This document shows positions 1 to 12,700 of a stretch of DNA of 64,000 bases, in pieces. Within the stretch, counting starts at the first letter, position 1. The number at the start of each line of letters is the position of its first letter. Position numbers and translations under genes: made by a program. The stretch comes from Lepidurus packardi (Eukaryota; Arthropoda; Branchiopoda; Notostraca; Triopsidae): contig JAKZAN010000005.1 of NCBI GenBank assembly GCA_023053545.1, forward strand, positions 9,920,001 through 9,984,000, in the 5' to 3' direction. A model generated the notes under the pieces. The model was not told the DNA's origin. It made no database searches and saw only the letters and a program-made list of their open reading frames with translations.

Positions 1-2719
1 CTAAGTCAAATTGAAATTGCTGTAGAAAGTTGGTTAGAAAAAGAAATAGCCCCATGCGGGCCACATTATCCCCAATGCACTGTCTCTTCCCTACATGTGC
101 AAAAATATGAATAAATATTACGTCTTTATCCGACGTTAATTATTTATGTACACACCCACTAGAAACGGCATAAATCCCGCACTGGGAAGAGTAAATTCTC
201 CCCTTTCGTTTAAAAAATGTTCTGGGTAAAATTCATCTGGATTGGTCCAGTATTTGGGATCTCGGTGAACCCTCCTCAGGAACGGGATTATTAGCGTCCC
301 CTGTACAGTGTTCCAAAGTATTATTGTTATTACTAATACTAGATACGTATTAAAGGCAGTAAACATTCAGCGATTTTTTTCAATATTGCTTCTTTACATA
401 TACATTATTGTTAATTACTTGTGGAATTGTGAAGCCGCCGAGTTCGACATCGGCGCTTGTGTAATGAAAAACTCCAAAAGGCGCTATGTCAGCAAACCTT
501 TGCACTTCGTGTAGTACAGCATCCGTGTAAGGCATCCTAGCAAGTGTACGACACATTTTAATTACTTACATGTGTTTTCTGAAACTAAAATTACTTGGAC
601 CGGTCGGCTAGGCACGGAACTCGTTCTCTGCCCACAGTTTTGTCAAGTTCTTGGTGCAACCTTTTCTGCACCTCAGGAAATTTGGACAAGATCAAAATAG
701 TCCAACGCAGTGTCAACGTCGTGGTTTCACCTCCTGCCGCAAATAAGTCTCTGATGGAAACGATCAATTGGGTATCTACACAAAACGATATGATGTTTTC
801 GAAAAATGAATGATTTTATGTCTCTCACATGTGAATGTAGTTTCAGGTTTTGTCTGCTTTTGCATTGCAACCAGGAAGTAGTCAATATAGTCGCGAATGT
901 TTTCTGGGTTAAGTGTGTCTTCATGCTCTTTGATTACTTTCTATTACAAACTGTAGTTAGTAAAAGTTACCAAGTCGATTGAGCGACGTAAATCTATACC
1001 TCCACATATTGTTCCAAGTTTAAAACAGTGTTTTTTAGCGTATCTTTGCCTATGAGGCTGTTTGGCAAGCATTTTGCAAGCCAAGGGAGAAAGCCAAGAA
1101 CTCCCATCTGAGAAATAGTAGTCACAATGAAGTCCAGGTTTTTCATCAGGCCCAGGAAAAATGGGTCATCGTATTTCATGCGTTTGCCAGCTACCAACGC
1201 CCACACCGTATTTGTCATACTAATATTCAAATCGAAGCTCAGATCTATAGGCTTGCCTGCTTTCGCAAGGAAAACTTCACTCATGGCTTGCGCTTCTTGG
1301 ATCATGTGTTCTTCCATGCTAGATTTGCCCATTCCCAAATCCCGTAGATGTTTCATGGAGAAACGACGGTGCTCATCCCATAAGCGTCCACTCGAGCTTA
1401 TTAAACCTTAGACAGTTAGGTTTTGGAAATTTAGTTCTCTGGCCATTTCTAAAGATGCGATTGATAGGTAAGGTACTTCTGCTTTACCATGGCCACCGCG
1501 ACTGAGGTCGTCGAAGATGATGAAAGGTGGCCGATTGGTGACGGTTCGCATCTGGAAAGCTTGCTTAATCAGGTCGTAATCAGCAATGACGACAGAAGAC
1601 CAAGAACCGAGTTGTAGGCTAAACAACGGACCATAGCGCTGACGTAGTTTGTCAATACTCTTGGGTAGGTACCCGGTGTCCAAGAATGGCATGTAGCCCA
1701 ACAAAGGCAGACCAATGGGACCTTTACAAATGAAACATACGCAAACTATATTCGTCCTTTTCTTTTAATCTCTTTGTCACCCTTTGCAATTATTCAAACT
1801 TCTTTTTTAGCATATTTTATCAAAACATTTACACTCGACTCATTCGATTTTAATTAGGTTACAGCGTATGGTCTTCTTCCGCTCAACAAAACATTAATTT
1901 AATTACAAGGACTGAATAGCTTGTTTCGTGTGTTCTTTTCATGCATGCGTGTGACACTCTTTTTAGTGTAACGGGGAAGTAGCCCTTGCAGTTAAACAAA
2001 AAGAAATTCCTAGTACGGGGATGTTGTTTGTGTGTGCTGCTGCTGAATATTCACTTCCTATGAAATATAGACAATAGAGCCACGTTTGTTTCCGATTTTC
2101 ACCCATATAGCTCTAATTGTAGTTATTCTATTGATAAATAGTTCCAGTACTTCCATTACTACTTACATTTTCTGATGACTCTCGTTAAACTAAGGAATTC
2201 TAAATTTAATCAAACGTGTATACAATTTCTATGCCAGCATATAATAATAGCCCAATTTGAGTAAAGAACGAATTCAAATTGTAGTTTTACACAACTTTTT
2301 GTCTAAATATAGCATTTGAAGCATTTCTTCTCCAACTCTAACTTTTCCTATTTCGTTTTCGTCCTTTGTATGGTTATACCGCCATTTATTGCTGGGAACT
2401 GTCTCCAACATCGTCTTCTTCTTTTTCTAATCATTGCTATCATTGTTATTCTCTTCCGGCTGCTTCTAGAGATCTAATTGTAACACCACCAGGAACAACA
2501 TTCTGTAAACTTTGTCATATATTGTATAAAAATATACGAAAACGAAGTCGTCCAAGAGCTTAGCTCACGCTGTTATATAACAATACAAATTTTGTATGAA
2601 AACGCGGTTATAATAATGAAATGTTTCTGTTTTATTTTACCTGGAGGTGTGTTGCGCTTATTTTTCCAATACCACAACACACACAAGAAAGCAGTAACAC
2701 TGATCAACCACGGCAGCAT
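1..2719 (-). CDS. Cytochrome P450, clan 2-like (copy A), 3' end cut by the window edge
   Basis: Probable microsomal monooxygenase; the substrate is unknown. Exons on the minus strand: 2641-2719, 1488-1721, 1000-1406, 829-940, 595-775, 419-536, 156-300 and 1-90 (open at the edge). Every junction is GT-AG and the frame is continuous. Exon 1 encodes a hydrophobic N-terminal anchor starting MLPWLIS, followed by a basic stretch and PPGPIGLP, the usual proline hinge. Further marks are the C-helix WDEHRRF, the I-helix AAGGETT, the K-helix ExxR as EVQR, FYPEHF, and the heme loop [10 protein letters not shown], whose cysteine ligand is intact. The start is the first ATG of the anchor exon and matches copy B. 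About 455 residues are visible and some 30 more should lie left of position 1. No disabling change is seen. Family and subfamily cannot be assigned without a database comparison. Confidence 0.9.
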
Positions 2720-2940
2720 GTTCCAGTTAAAATTTCACTTGCACTTTTAGACTTTATGTTAACCGTAAGTGCGACCTACAAAGACGGCTTCTACAGACAG
2801 CACTAAGCTACATAGTATCTTCTTTCAGCTATTTAGTGGTTCTGTTTTTCAGCTTTTCGGGTTTTCAGGTTTTCCTTCCCGACGTGCGGCACGCTAGAAA
2901 CTACCTGTTGTCGCCAGACTTCGGCCTGTATAGTCTACTT

Positions 2941-2950
2941 AGTATATATG
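2941..2950 (-). promoter_or_regulatory. Possible TATA element of P450 copy A
   Basis: An AT-rich TATATA motif lies about 225 bp upstream of the copy A start codon. A similar AGTATATA word occurs about 165 bp upstream of copy B, and both are near a CTTT-CGGGTTTT word on the plus strand, so the duplicated promoters appear related. No transcript evidence is available. Confidence 0.3.
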
Positions 2951-3293
2951 AGAAAAATAGGTAAACCGGAGAAACGCCCGTAGCCCTTTATGTTTTAGCG
3001 AGTAAAACTTTTTAGTGAGTTAACTTTATGTATTCTTAATTGATATTTTATCCTTCAAACTCACCCGTAACGTAGAACATCGGAGCAAACGGAAATTTAG
3101 GAAAGATCGGCCTGTCAACCAAGCGTATAAACATATAACGCTTATTAACGCGCACTAACCGAGCGTATAAACGGATATTCACAGTGCATTTAATACCGAA
3201 AATGCGCATAAACGTAAGTTCCAGGAAATCTGTATTAGTTTACAGTTAAATCTTTATCTGAGAAAATCTTTATTGCGGACAATAGAAGATATT

Positions 3294-3430
3294 TTAACAT
3301 GCGCGAATAACAACTTTGTAAGGAAGAGGCTTCCGAATAAATCCTCCAAGTTGAACTTTCGAACTGACATAGACTGGCCGAGCGTAGGTGTCCCTGGAGG
3401 CAGTTCTGCTTCTAATTTGTAATTTTCGTA
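3294..3430 (-). pseudogene. Decayed last-exon fragment of a third P450 copy
   Basis: Read on the minus strand, this stretch ends with a P450 tail, [17 protein letters not shown] then stop. It closely parallels the end of copy B ([17 protein letters not shown]). The sequence before it, reading YKLEAELPPGTPTLG, is typical of the segment preceding that tail but is in another frame, so at least one frameshift separates the two parts. No heme-loop exon or other P450 exon is found directly upstream. An AATAAA signal remains on the minus strand at 3269-3274, about 20 nt past the relic's stop. It lies between copies A and B, as expected for an eroded tandem duplicate. It could instead be an alternative terminal exon, but the frame break argues against that. 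Confidence 0.65.
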
Positions 3431-3924
3431 AGGGTTTTGATTAACGTGGATATAGCCTACATGGAAGTAATGCAATCATCACAATGACATGGTAAAAAAG
3501 TATCCATCTTAATACAGGCTTCTAAGCTTTTTTAGATCTCAAAAACAAAGTTCGGATAAAATAAAATTCTTTCCAATAAAATATTGGAGATGAAAAATTT
3601 TTCAATCGGAGCTCATTGATCATAGAGAAAGTGTTTTCGTCATTGTTTACTAATTCTGTTTTTGCCTGTTAGTATTGTTTTACCAACCTTTTTCTTTTCT
3701 TGCCAAATACAAACAATGCCTGGCACGATAGGCAATACTTTTCTGTATTCACTTTTATGGGTGTTTCTTAGGGCATAAAACTAAAGTTTAAAAATTACGA
3801 AAATGTGAACTGACTCAGTATTAGGTTTAAAACGAAGGAGAGGGAATAAGATATTAGTTGGTTAGAGTGTATTGTTGATATTGTGGCAGTTTTTGCATAA
3901 GCTTATTTGTCAAGGGAAGTCCCG

Positions 3925-4080
3925 ATGCGTGAAACTTTCTTTAGCGAATTGATAGAGACATCATATGAAAATTATCCATCACCAAGTGCTTTAAATCAAT
4001 TTTACGATGAAGGGACTACACATATTCCTTCCACTTCTCTATCCTGCTTCTGCTGGCCAATTTTTTTTAGCGTGCTCGAA
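3925..4080 (+). other. Small antisense open frame downstream of P450 copy B
   Basis: A 51-codon frame starts with MRETFFSELIETSYENYP and ends in the antisense of copy B's last exon. Its composition looks protein-like, but I recognise no family and a stop lies shortly upstream in frame. It may be a chance frame or a piece of an old insertion. Confidence 0.12.
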
Positions 4081-6669
4081 TAACAACTTTGTACGGGGCT
4101 GGCATAACAATAAATCCCCCAGGTTTACCTTCCAGACTAACTTTCGCACTCTCAGAAGCCAAAGTAAATTCAAATTGCTGAAGAAAATAGGTTAGAAAAA
4201 TAAAAAGTTCCAGACGAGCCAGATTCTCTCCAATGCACTGTCTCTTTCCTGTGAAAGAATAATACGCAAATATTTGAAATTGTATCTTACGTTGATTTTC
4301 TAAATATTACCTATTGAAAATGGCATAAATCCTTCGCTGGGAATGACCAATTTTCCTTCTTCGCTTAAAAAATGTTCAGGATAAAACTCGTTTGGCTTTG
4401 CCCAGTATTTGGGATCTCGGTGAATTCGCCTCCCAAACGGTACTATCAGTGTCTCCTGTTATATTGAAAAATTATTATTATTATTATCATTAGTTACAAC
4501 TTGTTCAGGGAAGGACCCGGCATAGATTTTTCACATTTCCCTTATTTGAGATTAGATTTATTTACTTGGGGAACTACGTAGCCGCCAATTTCGACGGCGG
4601 AGCTTGTATAATGGAAAATTCCCATAGGAGCTATATCAGCAAATCTTTGTACTTCGTGTATTACTGCATCTGTGTAAGGCATCCTAGCAATTGTGTAACA
4701 AATTTAAGTCATTTAAATATATTTTTCCTTTATGAATAAAATTTTATTAACCTGGACCGGTCGTCAATGCACGGAGTTCGTTCTCTACCCACAATTTCGT
4801 CAATTTCTTCACGAACCCTATTCTGCACCTCAGGAAATTTGGACAAGAGCAAAATAGCCCAACGGAGTGTCGTCGAAGTGGTTTCTCCTCCGGCCGCAAA
4901 CAAATCTCCAACGGACACAAGTAACTGCGTATCTGTAGAGTTCCAACGTATTATTTTAAAATTAAAATCATCTATTTTAGTCTGTTTTACGTGAGAAAGT
5001 TGAGTCAGTGTCTTTCTGCTTCTGCATTTCTGCTAGGAAATAGTCGATGAAATCACGAATATTTTCTGGGTTGAAGGTCTTTCTATGCTCCTCAATTTCT
5101 TTCTGTAAATTAAAATAACATTTATAATAATAAATTGTATCAGATCGTTTCAAATGACGAAATACCTCTGCATACGATTCAAAATCAACGAGTGATTTCT
5201 TCAAAGCATCTACGCCAAGGACTTTTTCTGGTAGATATTTAGCAAGCCAAGGTAAAAAGCCTGCAATCCCCATCTGGGTTGCTACTTGCACGTTGTTGTT
5301 TATGGATTTCATAAGGCCCAGAAAAAAAGGATCATCATATTTCATGCGTTTGCCGGCAACCAATGCCCACACGATATTCGTCACACTGATATTCAAATCA
5401 AAGCTCAGATCCGTAGGCTGGCCAACTTTGCCGAGAAAAACTTCGCTCATGGCCTTCGCTTCTTGGATCACGTGTTCTTCCATGCTAGATTTGCCCATAC
5501 CCAAATCTCGTAAATGCTTCAGCGCAAAACGGCGCTGTTCACTCCATAAATGTCCATTCGAGCTCAATAAACCTTAAGAATACATTTTTAAACATTTAAA
5601 TCCTGCACTTTAGAATTTTTTTGTTTAAATATTGTAGCTTTACCATAGCCTCCGTGACTGAAAGTTTGGAAGAAAATGAAAGGTGGTCGATCGCTGACGG
5701 TTTTCAGCTGCAAAGTTTTCTTTATGAGGTCATAATCCGAGATGACGACAGTAGACCATGACCCAAGTTGTATACTAAATACAGGTCCATAGTGCTGACA
5801 TAGTTTCTCAATGCTTTTGTGGGGGTAACCGGCGTCCAAAAAAGGCATGTATCCCAACAGAGGCAGACCAATTGGACCTTTTTAATTTAAAATAGAAACA
5901 TAATTAGACTTAAGTCATTGGCATTTATTTTAAAAAAAGTCCTTTTAGTATCTTACACTTATTCATACTTTATTTATACGTTCCCTGTTTTTTTATAATC
6001 TGGCGCGTTAACGCCCCGCCATCTATTGATAGCTTAAGAGTTACACGCCGTATCCTGTATTTTCACTTAATTGTTCCGAACTCTGGCTTCCCTTCAACAA
6101 GTGGATAAATCTTTCGCCTTAATTGTTCCAAGGCCCAGACGGCACTAATGTCCCTCAACTTTCGAACGTTTTCGAAAGAGTATTTTTTAAAAATGCCAAC
6201 AAAAGACTTTTCTTTCACTAATTGGTGGAGCTTATACTGGACGGAATTTAGTTTATAGACCATGTTATTCCAAGCGAGAACGCAGAACCGAGAGAAAACA
6301 CTCACGGCATTTGTAATAGCGTTCGTTGTGTGCAGTTGTTGACATTAGTGGGTTTGGCCTTGGCGTCCGTCTGCAATATTTTTGTTGTATTTATGAATTT
6401 TGGATTTTGAAAAACGAGTTTCCTTCTTTCTGAAGTCCTCGAGATTAAACCAGTGGCTGCACCTTGGTTAGCAGGTACTATCAATATTTATAAACTAATC
6501 GTAATCAGTAAATCTAAAAAACAGAACTATAAAATACTGTTATAAAGATGGACGAAACCTGTCTCTTGTAATCTTTTTTTTCTATTTTACCTGGAGGCGT
6601 ATTTCGCTTAGTCTTCCAATACCAAAACACAGACAAGACAGCCGTCAGGCTAATTAACCACGGAAGCAT
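4067..6669 (-). CDS. Cytochrome P450, clan 2-like (copy B), complete, about 485 aa
   Basis: Probable ER-anchored monooxygenase. Minus-strand exons: 6591-6669, 5644-5877, 5166-5572, 4991-5102, 4752-4932, 4566-4683, 4311-4455 and 4067-4248. They sum to 1458 nt, in frame, with stop TAA at 4067. The N-terminal anchor starts [18 protein letters not shown], followed by PPGPIGLP. The C-helix is WSEQRRF (about residue 115), the I-helix AAGGETT (290-296), the K-helix EVQR (348-351), then FYPEHF, and the heme loop FSIGKRQCIG with Cys430 as thiolate ligand. Length is normal for the family. Exons 1-7 have the same lengths as copy A (79, 234, 407, 112, 181, 118 and 145 nt) and the same phases, so the two are tandem duplicates. 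The first intron (713 bp) is the only long one; the others are about 60-230 bp. The substrate is unknown and a subfamily cannot be given. Confidence 0.93.
6066..6263 (-). other. Unassigned open frame inside intron 1 of P450 copy B
   Basis: A minus-strand frame starts [16 protein letters not shown] and ends shortly before exon 2, with amphipathic, Lys-rich composition (includes [12 protein letters not shown]). It is open upstream of its first ATG for roughly 20 more codons. I do not recognise a family. Copy A's intron 1 has no clear counterpart, so it is not part of the P450. It may be chance or a fragment of an inserted gene. Confidence 0.15.
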
Positions 6670-6828
6670 CCTTCATTGGCTGAAATTTGACCCTCGACTT
6701 CACTAACGACCTTTAGCGTTTTAAGTCGAGCGTAAATCTAACCACACTGACGGCCTTCTGAAACAGTACTGTGCTTTGTTCGCACTCCTCTTTCGGGTTT
6801 TGGGTAACGAAGTAGACTCTCGTGGAGC

Positions 6829-6838
6829 TAGTATATAA
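6829..6838 (-). promoter_or_regulatory. Possible TATA element of P450 copy B
   Basis: On the minus strand this reads TTATATAC, about 165 bp upstream of the copy B start codon. The neighbouring sequence resembles the region upstream of copy A. It is a weak call based on motif and position only. Confidence 0.35.
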
Positions 6839-6839
6839 C

Positions 6840-8118
6840 CGGATCTAAACAACGCTATACGTATACAGACTTATCCGGTTCGTGTCTGATAAGCTTTTGC
6901 TTTTATTTGCACCTCAAGCTCAGTGTCCATATGGTTTGGGATGCAAAATTCGATGATAAGAGAGATGTTTATCGCGTAGAGGTGACTGACTACAAACAAC
7001 GAGTCTTCCCTTCTTGCCTTGGACTCCCCGATTTAGCTTGTTAGCATAATTGGAACATTCTTTATCCTTTTTTTTATACCAGACCAAAAGATAATGAGCC
7101 ACTGAACAGGATTGAACATGTATGGCCCGTTTGAAAAGCTAATCTTCAGTAATGTTCAACTGAAATACTTATTTATCGGTTATTTAATTAGTTGTTAATC
7201 AATTGTATTTATTTGCATCTTTACGCAGATGATGCACTAGCCTAGGTTAAGCCCTATAAAAATCATATTTAATATCAAGGCGTACTTATATATTATAGGC
7301 ATATGGGTGGTGGGACGAAATGAACAAGAGCCGAAGTATCACACAATCGAAATTTCATATAAAAATATAATTGTTAGCCTTGGGCTGGTCGTTTGATTGA
7401 CCATTTCCGGTTCTCGTTGCAGTGAAAGTACAGTGTTGAGTACTGTATGACCCTCTCGCGCAATTGTTGAGGAGGTTATTGCCTCTTTAGATTTGTTCGA
7501 AGGGAAAGGTATGAAAAAGACTTATAAGTCAGTTTCGTTGTTTCCGGTACTTGTAATATTTGTTTTGTCTTTTCTTAGAGTGCAGTATGGGTAAAATGGC
7601 CCAGAGCCAGCGAGATAAAAGAGAAAAAAAAAGAGGCAAAACCTTCCCAGTGACACCTGAATGGATGGTCTGAGATGCCTTGGACCCAACAACATACAAA
7701 AGGCGTCTTTCTCTCTGGTCGTGGGATTGCTCCGAGAAGAGAGAAGAGAGAATAGATGCCCATTAGAACTGATGCTTTGCATGTATCTCTTTCATGTTTC
7801 ACTTTGGAAGCTTTTGGAAGAGAGAAAGAAAGAGTCTGAGCGAAAAAAAGCACTGGCAACGAGCCTTGGACGGTTAAGCACGTGTCGCTGCGTTTTACTT
7901 CTTTTTTCTCTCTACAGTTTCTAACATGGATTTCTCCCAGTAAACCCTTTGCCAAAGAAATTCACAAAAAGAGAGCAGTGAAATAATAGGCAAGTTGACA
8001 ACAATTGGGCCGCGAGAAACAGAGAAGGGCAACGGAAGGGAAACGAATTTGCAAACGTCCCTTTCTTCTAATTCTGAGAAGCAGGTTGTTTGCCTTCTAG
8101 CATGCATCTCTCCACTAC
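6840..8118. other. Spacer between P450 copy B and the IQSEC locus
   Basis: Several short open frames overlap here on both strands (7522-8107), but none has a recognisable domain, codon bias or splice context. Purine-rich GAGA-type runs lie around 7618-7630 and 7730-7850. I see no gene that I can support. Confidence 0.4.
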
Positions 8119-8400
8119 CTAAATAATATACACTAACCCTGGTGCTGGTACTCGTGCTATCTCTTTAGATAAAAGCGTCTCCCGTAGCTGTTGAAACTCG
8201 TCAAGCCGTTTTGCAAGGGAAATTGGATACAATTTTGAATATTGTCGTGAATTGGATTTCGAGATTCTCACCTTCCAGAAAAGCCGTTGACACACAACAG
8301 GATTGAAGATTATCATAACTTACGTCGAAAGATTTCTCTAGTAGAATGTTGAAGGGGACATTGTGATCCAATATCCCCTCGAAATTCTTCCGAACCTCTT
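8119..8400 (-). other. Possible gene relic, unidentified
   Basis: Two overlapping minus-strand frames look coding-like. One includes ILDHNVPFNILLEKSF and runs on to about 8205. The other includes RLDEFQQLRETLLSKEI and ends at a stop at 8119. Splitting of plausible peptide between frames suggests either a frameshifted relic or an unrecognised small intron. A GTGAGA donor-like word sits near 8270. I do not recognise the family and chance cannot be excluded. Confidence 0.2.
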
Positions 8401-8644
8401 ATTTTTCTAGCGAACTGTTTACAAGAATTTCCTGTTCTTTCAGTGATGGAATTTTCTTGAATAACGCTGGAACAACTTCTGTTTACCTACTTTAACCATA
8501 ACTTTTACCCGAATAAATGGTTTCCTGTCATACTACGATAGCAAGATTCCTAAAAACGAATCAGTTCAACATTTACATTATTCGAAATGTCTAGCGAAAG
8601 CTAGGTTTGCAAATTGCCTATGACATTTATTATCAAAGGTTCCA

Positions 8645-8828
8645 AACACAAATATATAATAAAACTATACAATACAAGTAAATAACACAATATATAACAT
8701 AAATATATGACACAACTAAATAACACAATATATAACAAAACTATACAATACAAATAAATAACACAAATATATAACAAAACTATACAATACAAATAAATAA
8801 CACAAATATATAACATAAATATATAACC
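8645..8828. repeat. 39-bp A/T-rich minisatellite
   Basis: About four to five tandem copies of a unit near 39 bp built from ACAAATATATAAC, AAAACTATACAATAC and AAATAAATAAC. Two consecutive units between about 8725 and 8805 are almost identical; the outer ones are shortened or mutated. No gene overlaps it. Confidence 0.85.
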
Positions 8829-9752
8829 ACATTATAGACTGTGGTTTAAACTTTCAACTAGTACTGTATAACTACTTATGGATCGGTTTTAACTGCGTAT
8901 GCTTTTGTTCTGTTCATTAGCACTCAATTACATCCCAATGAGGTCCCGATTAGTGCAAACCAGCAGCTTTTCTTTTCCGTCTTTAAAAAAAGCCACGGTT
9001 GATTTTTCAAGAGTCTACACCTATTTTTAGCATAATTTCGCGCAGCCGGCGTTGTGCAAGCCATAAGCAGCTCGGATTCACTTGTGGTTGTAGTACATGT
9101 GTGATAATGACGAGGAATGTGGATCGGTGCTCTGCTTCCTGAGAACTAGACTAAAGTGGAAAACCCGTGTTTTTAAAGAGCTGTGAGGAGTAATTTGGGG
9201 AAGACCGGTTTCGAAGAAGGACTGAGCGAGTTTTACAAGTGATTATTTGCTTGTTAAAGGCTGCTGATCTTGGCCTTGGTGGAAGTCGCTAGCTTTTTCC
9301 CAACTGGCTTTGTGCCGCAGGACTTCCCGGTACGGAACGAAATCGTCTTTTGAAATACGCCCTTAGCCACGCCTACTGGCCGTCCTTTTTCCGTTCCACG
9401 GCCCATCTTATACACTCATGCACATATACACACACTCACCCAGAGAACCCGGGCTCAACAACACGAGCCCAAAAGGAAGACGAGGCTTTTCGACGTTCGC
9501 CGTGGCTCTCTTGGTGGCGTTTTAGTTTAACTCCCACCGGCTTTGTGGAACACATGTTCGCTTTTCGGGGCATATTGCGTTAGTGGCTGCAATAGAGTAG
9601 CGCGGATTACTGTGTCGATGTGCATCTGCGACTGAAAGTGTTGGCTTTTGGCGCAAAAAGTGTGCCAATGGAGTTGGCAAGAGTTCCAGACAGTGTTTAA
9701 GGCTCAACACGATCGATTTTCAAGGAGGGTATAACCAAGTGTGGCCAAAAAA
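8829..9752 (+). promoter_or_regulatory. Presumed promoter and 5' UTR region of IQSEC/Schizo, distal start
   Basis: From about 9300 the sequence becomes noticeably richer in G+C and CpG than its surroundings and leads straight into the first coding exon. An in-frame stop at 9732-9734 shows that the stretch just before the start codon is untranslated. No convincing TATA box is seen. The transcription start cannot be placed from sequence alone. Confidence 0.4.
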
Positions 9753-12700
9753 ATGGCCGATAAGAGTTTGCAGGAGGAGGAATCGGACAAACTCAAGCAC
9801 TTGCAGGAGATTATCAACGAATTGGATGCGATTCTAGTAAACGATTTAAGGTCGGAGAGTAGTGGCAGTGCACCAATTGGCAGTTTGGGTGCGTCGCAAG
9901 CGACGGCCAAGTGCTGGAGTGAAGGAAAAGGTGGAGATGGAAATGGAGAAGAAGATGAGGAGGCGGACGAGACGCTCCACGTGAGTGATTTGCACAGGGA
10001 ACTACGGCATATGCTCAGTGAGCGAGATTCACTACTCATTGAAGTTAACCAACTTCGGTTTGAGCTGGAAATGGCCGAATTAAGCAAGCTAGCAGATCAG
10101 CGGTAAGGTTTGACAGGTTTTTCTCCTTTTTCGGGTTTGTCTACTTGCGGCCCCTTTTTGTAAAAGACAGGTCTTTTATCGAGGCAAAATCTGCAGCTGT
10201 GGGGAGAGATTATTGTGCGTTGTTACCGAGGGAGAAAAACAGGGGGGTTAACTGCTGGCATACCTGTTTCAAACAAGGTTTAAAACATTCTAAAATTGTA
10301 TTTTGGATATATAGCCAATCTAAAAAGGATTGACATAATCACTTTTTGACAGTAATATAAGGGTACAATATTGACACAAACTATTGCTATCCAACTTTCG
10401 AATTTGGGGTAGCAAATCCTCAATTTACAAAAAAAATCGAAGTTAGAACTTCGGCAAAAATAACCAATAGGACCATGGCACATCAAAAGCAATCTTGTAG
10501 TTTTAAGTGCATGCGAAACCAGACTAGCGAGACAAGGTTCGAAGGTGGCAAAATAGACAACATAGTCCCGGAACTTTGCACACGTGAGATAACACGTTTA
10601 AACAGCTTGAGGGTTGTTTGTGCCAATTTCGTGGGGTTTCATAAAGCAAAAGACTAACGGGGATTTTCAGCCTAGAAGTTGTAAATTACGTTCCCTAGCC
10701 GTCAGTTTTGGAAACTGTCTGTCGTTGACAGCCATAAGAGCACTTAATTAACTTGAACCATAGGGGGGACTTGGGAAGGGGGCTGGTTGCTAACGTGTTA
10801 AAAAAAAAATCTTCTTTTTGTATACCCTACCTGCATAATATAAATTTTCATCGTTTACGACCCACCTCTCAAAAAAAGACATCTGTGTTGTCATATTGTA
10901 AGGTCTGTTTTAATTAAGGGCAACAATTATAGCCGTGTTATCGACTTGTCGGGGTCTCGCTATCTGGAACCATTTGCGTTCGCCAAGACGGAACTTGGTG
11001 GAAGTTGAATACGTCTCTTGCTTCTCTTTCCAAGCCAATTTGCTTAGATTTTTTTTGATTTTTTCGCCTCTCTCCTCTCTTCTCCATGCCAGCTAGTTGG
11101 CCATATAAAGCATGACGGTAAGTGTGTAGTGTAGTGGGCGCCCCATTAGCATCAGGTCTTTCAACTCTCAACTTCCAAATGCCCAAGCGAATTTGTTGGG
11201 CAAGTTTTTATTATTATTTTTATTGTATTTTTGTAGACAAGCACTTGTGGACTGGGTATAGTATATTTTTATATTGTACGCCAGAAACGTGCAATAGTAG
11301 CCCATGGAGGAGATTTGGATGTGGCAATCCCGGACAGCTTTGGGATTAAAGTAATAAAAAAAATCTGTTCTGGGATAAAACTTTTTTTCACTCTGCCACT
11401 TAGCTAGAACTTTAGGTTTATATATTATAAAGTAAGGAAACTCAATTACCATAAATGAGCCATCTAAACTTCCGTACACTGTGAAAATTAACTTTTTGAG
11501 TTTACAGTTAATAAAAAAAACTCAGACTGAAGCGGTGCTGATTTATTTTTTGTCCGTTGTAAATTAAATTAGCTGTGAGAAGTAAGTGAATTTTTTATTT
11601 CTATTTTTGCTGGAATATTTTGTCCATTTTTGGCAAGGGACGCCAAAATGATCGAAATTGCATGCATTTTTTGACATAATGTTTTACCTTAATATAATAA
11701 TAACATCTTGTGGAAGCAATTGCAGCAATGCAGGTTGATCCGCAAGTTAAGTAGATAAGAACAGCTTTTTGCGATATTAAAAAAAGGATTCCAATTTGAG
11801 TAATTTTAATTAAACTTCACACTATCATTACTTGCTAAATCGATTTAAAACGCTGTTTTTCCTCCTTTTCCCCTTAAAATTCCTTATAACGAAAATGTTT
11901 TTTTAAATAAAAAGGTACTGTTCTTAATATAACGCTCTGATACATGTTTCATAGGGGAAATTTTTTCATTTTAAGAAAATTGTCATTAGGGGTTTTTAAT
12001 TGTGATAAACAAGCGATGACGCAGCGACGATCCGTATTGACTTCTAAGGAACGGAAATCAGGGAAAGAAGCGGGATGTTGTGGTTATTGTGTCATTTAAC
12101 AGGAAACTTTTTTGTCCCCCTCCCCTCCGAATAAATGAGAAAATAAATTACAATTAGGCATGGGTAGTAAACTTTCCATTAAGTTTTCGTCATTTGGACA
12201 AGTTTCTGTTATTTTTTATTTTATTTCGGTTCCCTCGCCTCCTTCCGACTACTGTAAATTACTTCCTGATAGGAGATTGCAAGGCGAAAAGGAAAGAACC
12301 CGTGCTCTGACTTAATTTTAGACCCTTTTGGGTTGGGTTAATTCCAGCACCCGAGTGCTCCCCCCTTTTTTGACGTATTTTGTCATTGGAATGCGAGAGC
12401 AGGAAAAGAGTTGACTTTGGGGGGTTTTTTCGTTAGTATTACAGCTCAGACGAGGTTTACCCAGTACCATCCCAAATTGGGCTATTTCGAGAGCGGGAAA
12501 CAAGCTTTCTAAAGGGGTTGGTGGAACCTTTGGGGTGCTACATTTTGTGACTCATGTGAGCACATGATCAGGCAATTAGCTGCGTTTCAAATAGTCGAGT
12601 CAACGACCGGTTTCTCTTCCGAGTAGTTATTCTTCTTCTGCTTCTATGCTGTTGCATGTGCTTGGATGTGCTTGGAACTTGGATGTGCTTGATTCGCCAG

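Noticed and set aside
8645-8828. CRISPR-like array
   Set aside because: The repeats are contiguous A/T-rich minisatellite units without unique spacers, and the genome is eukaryotic.
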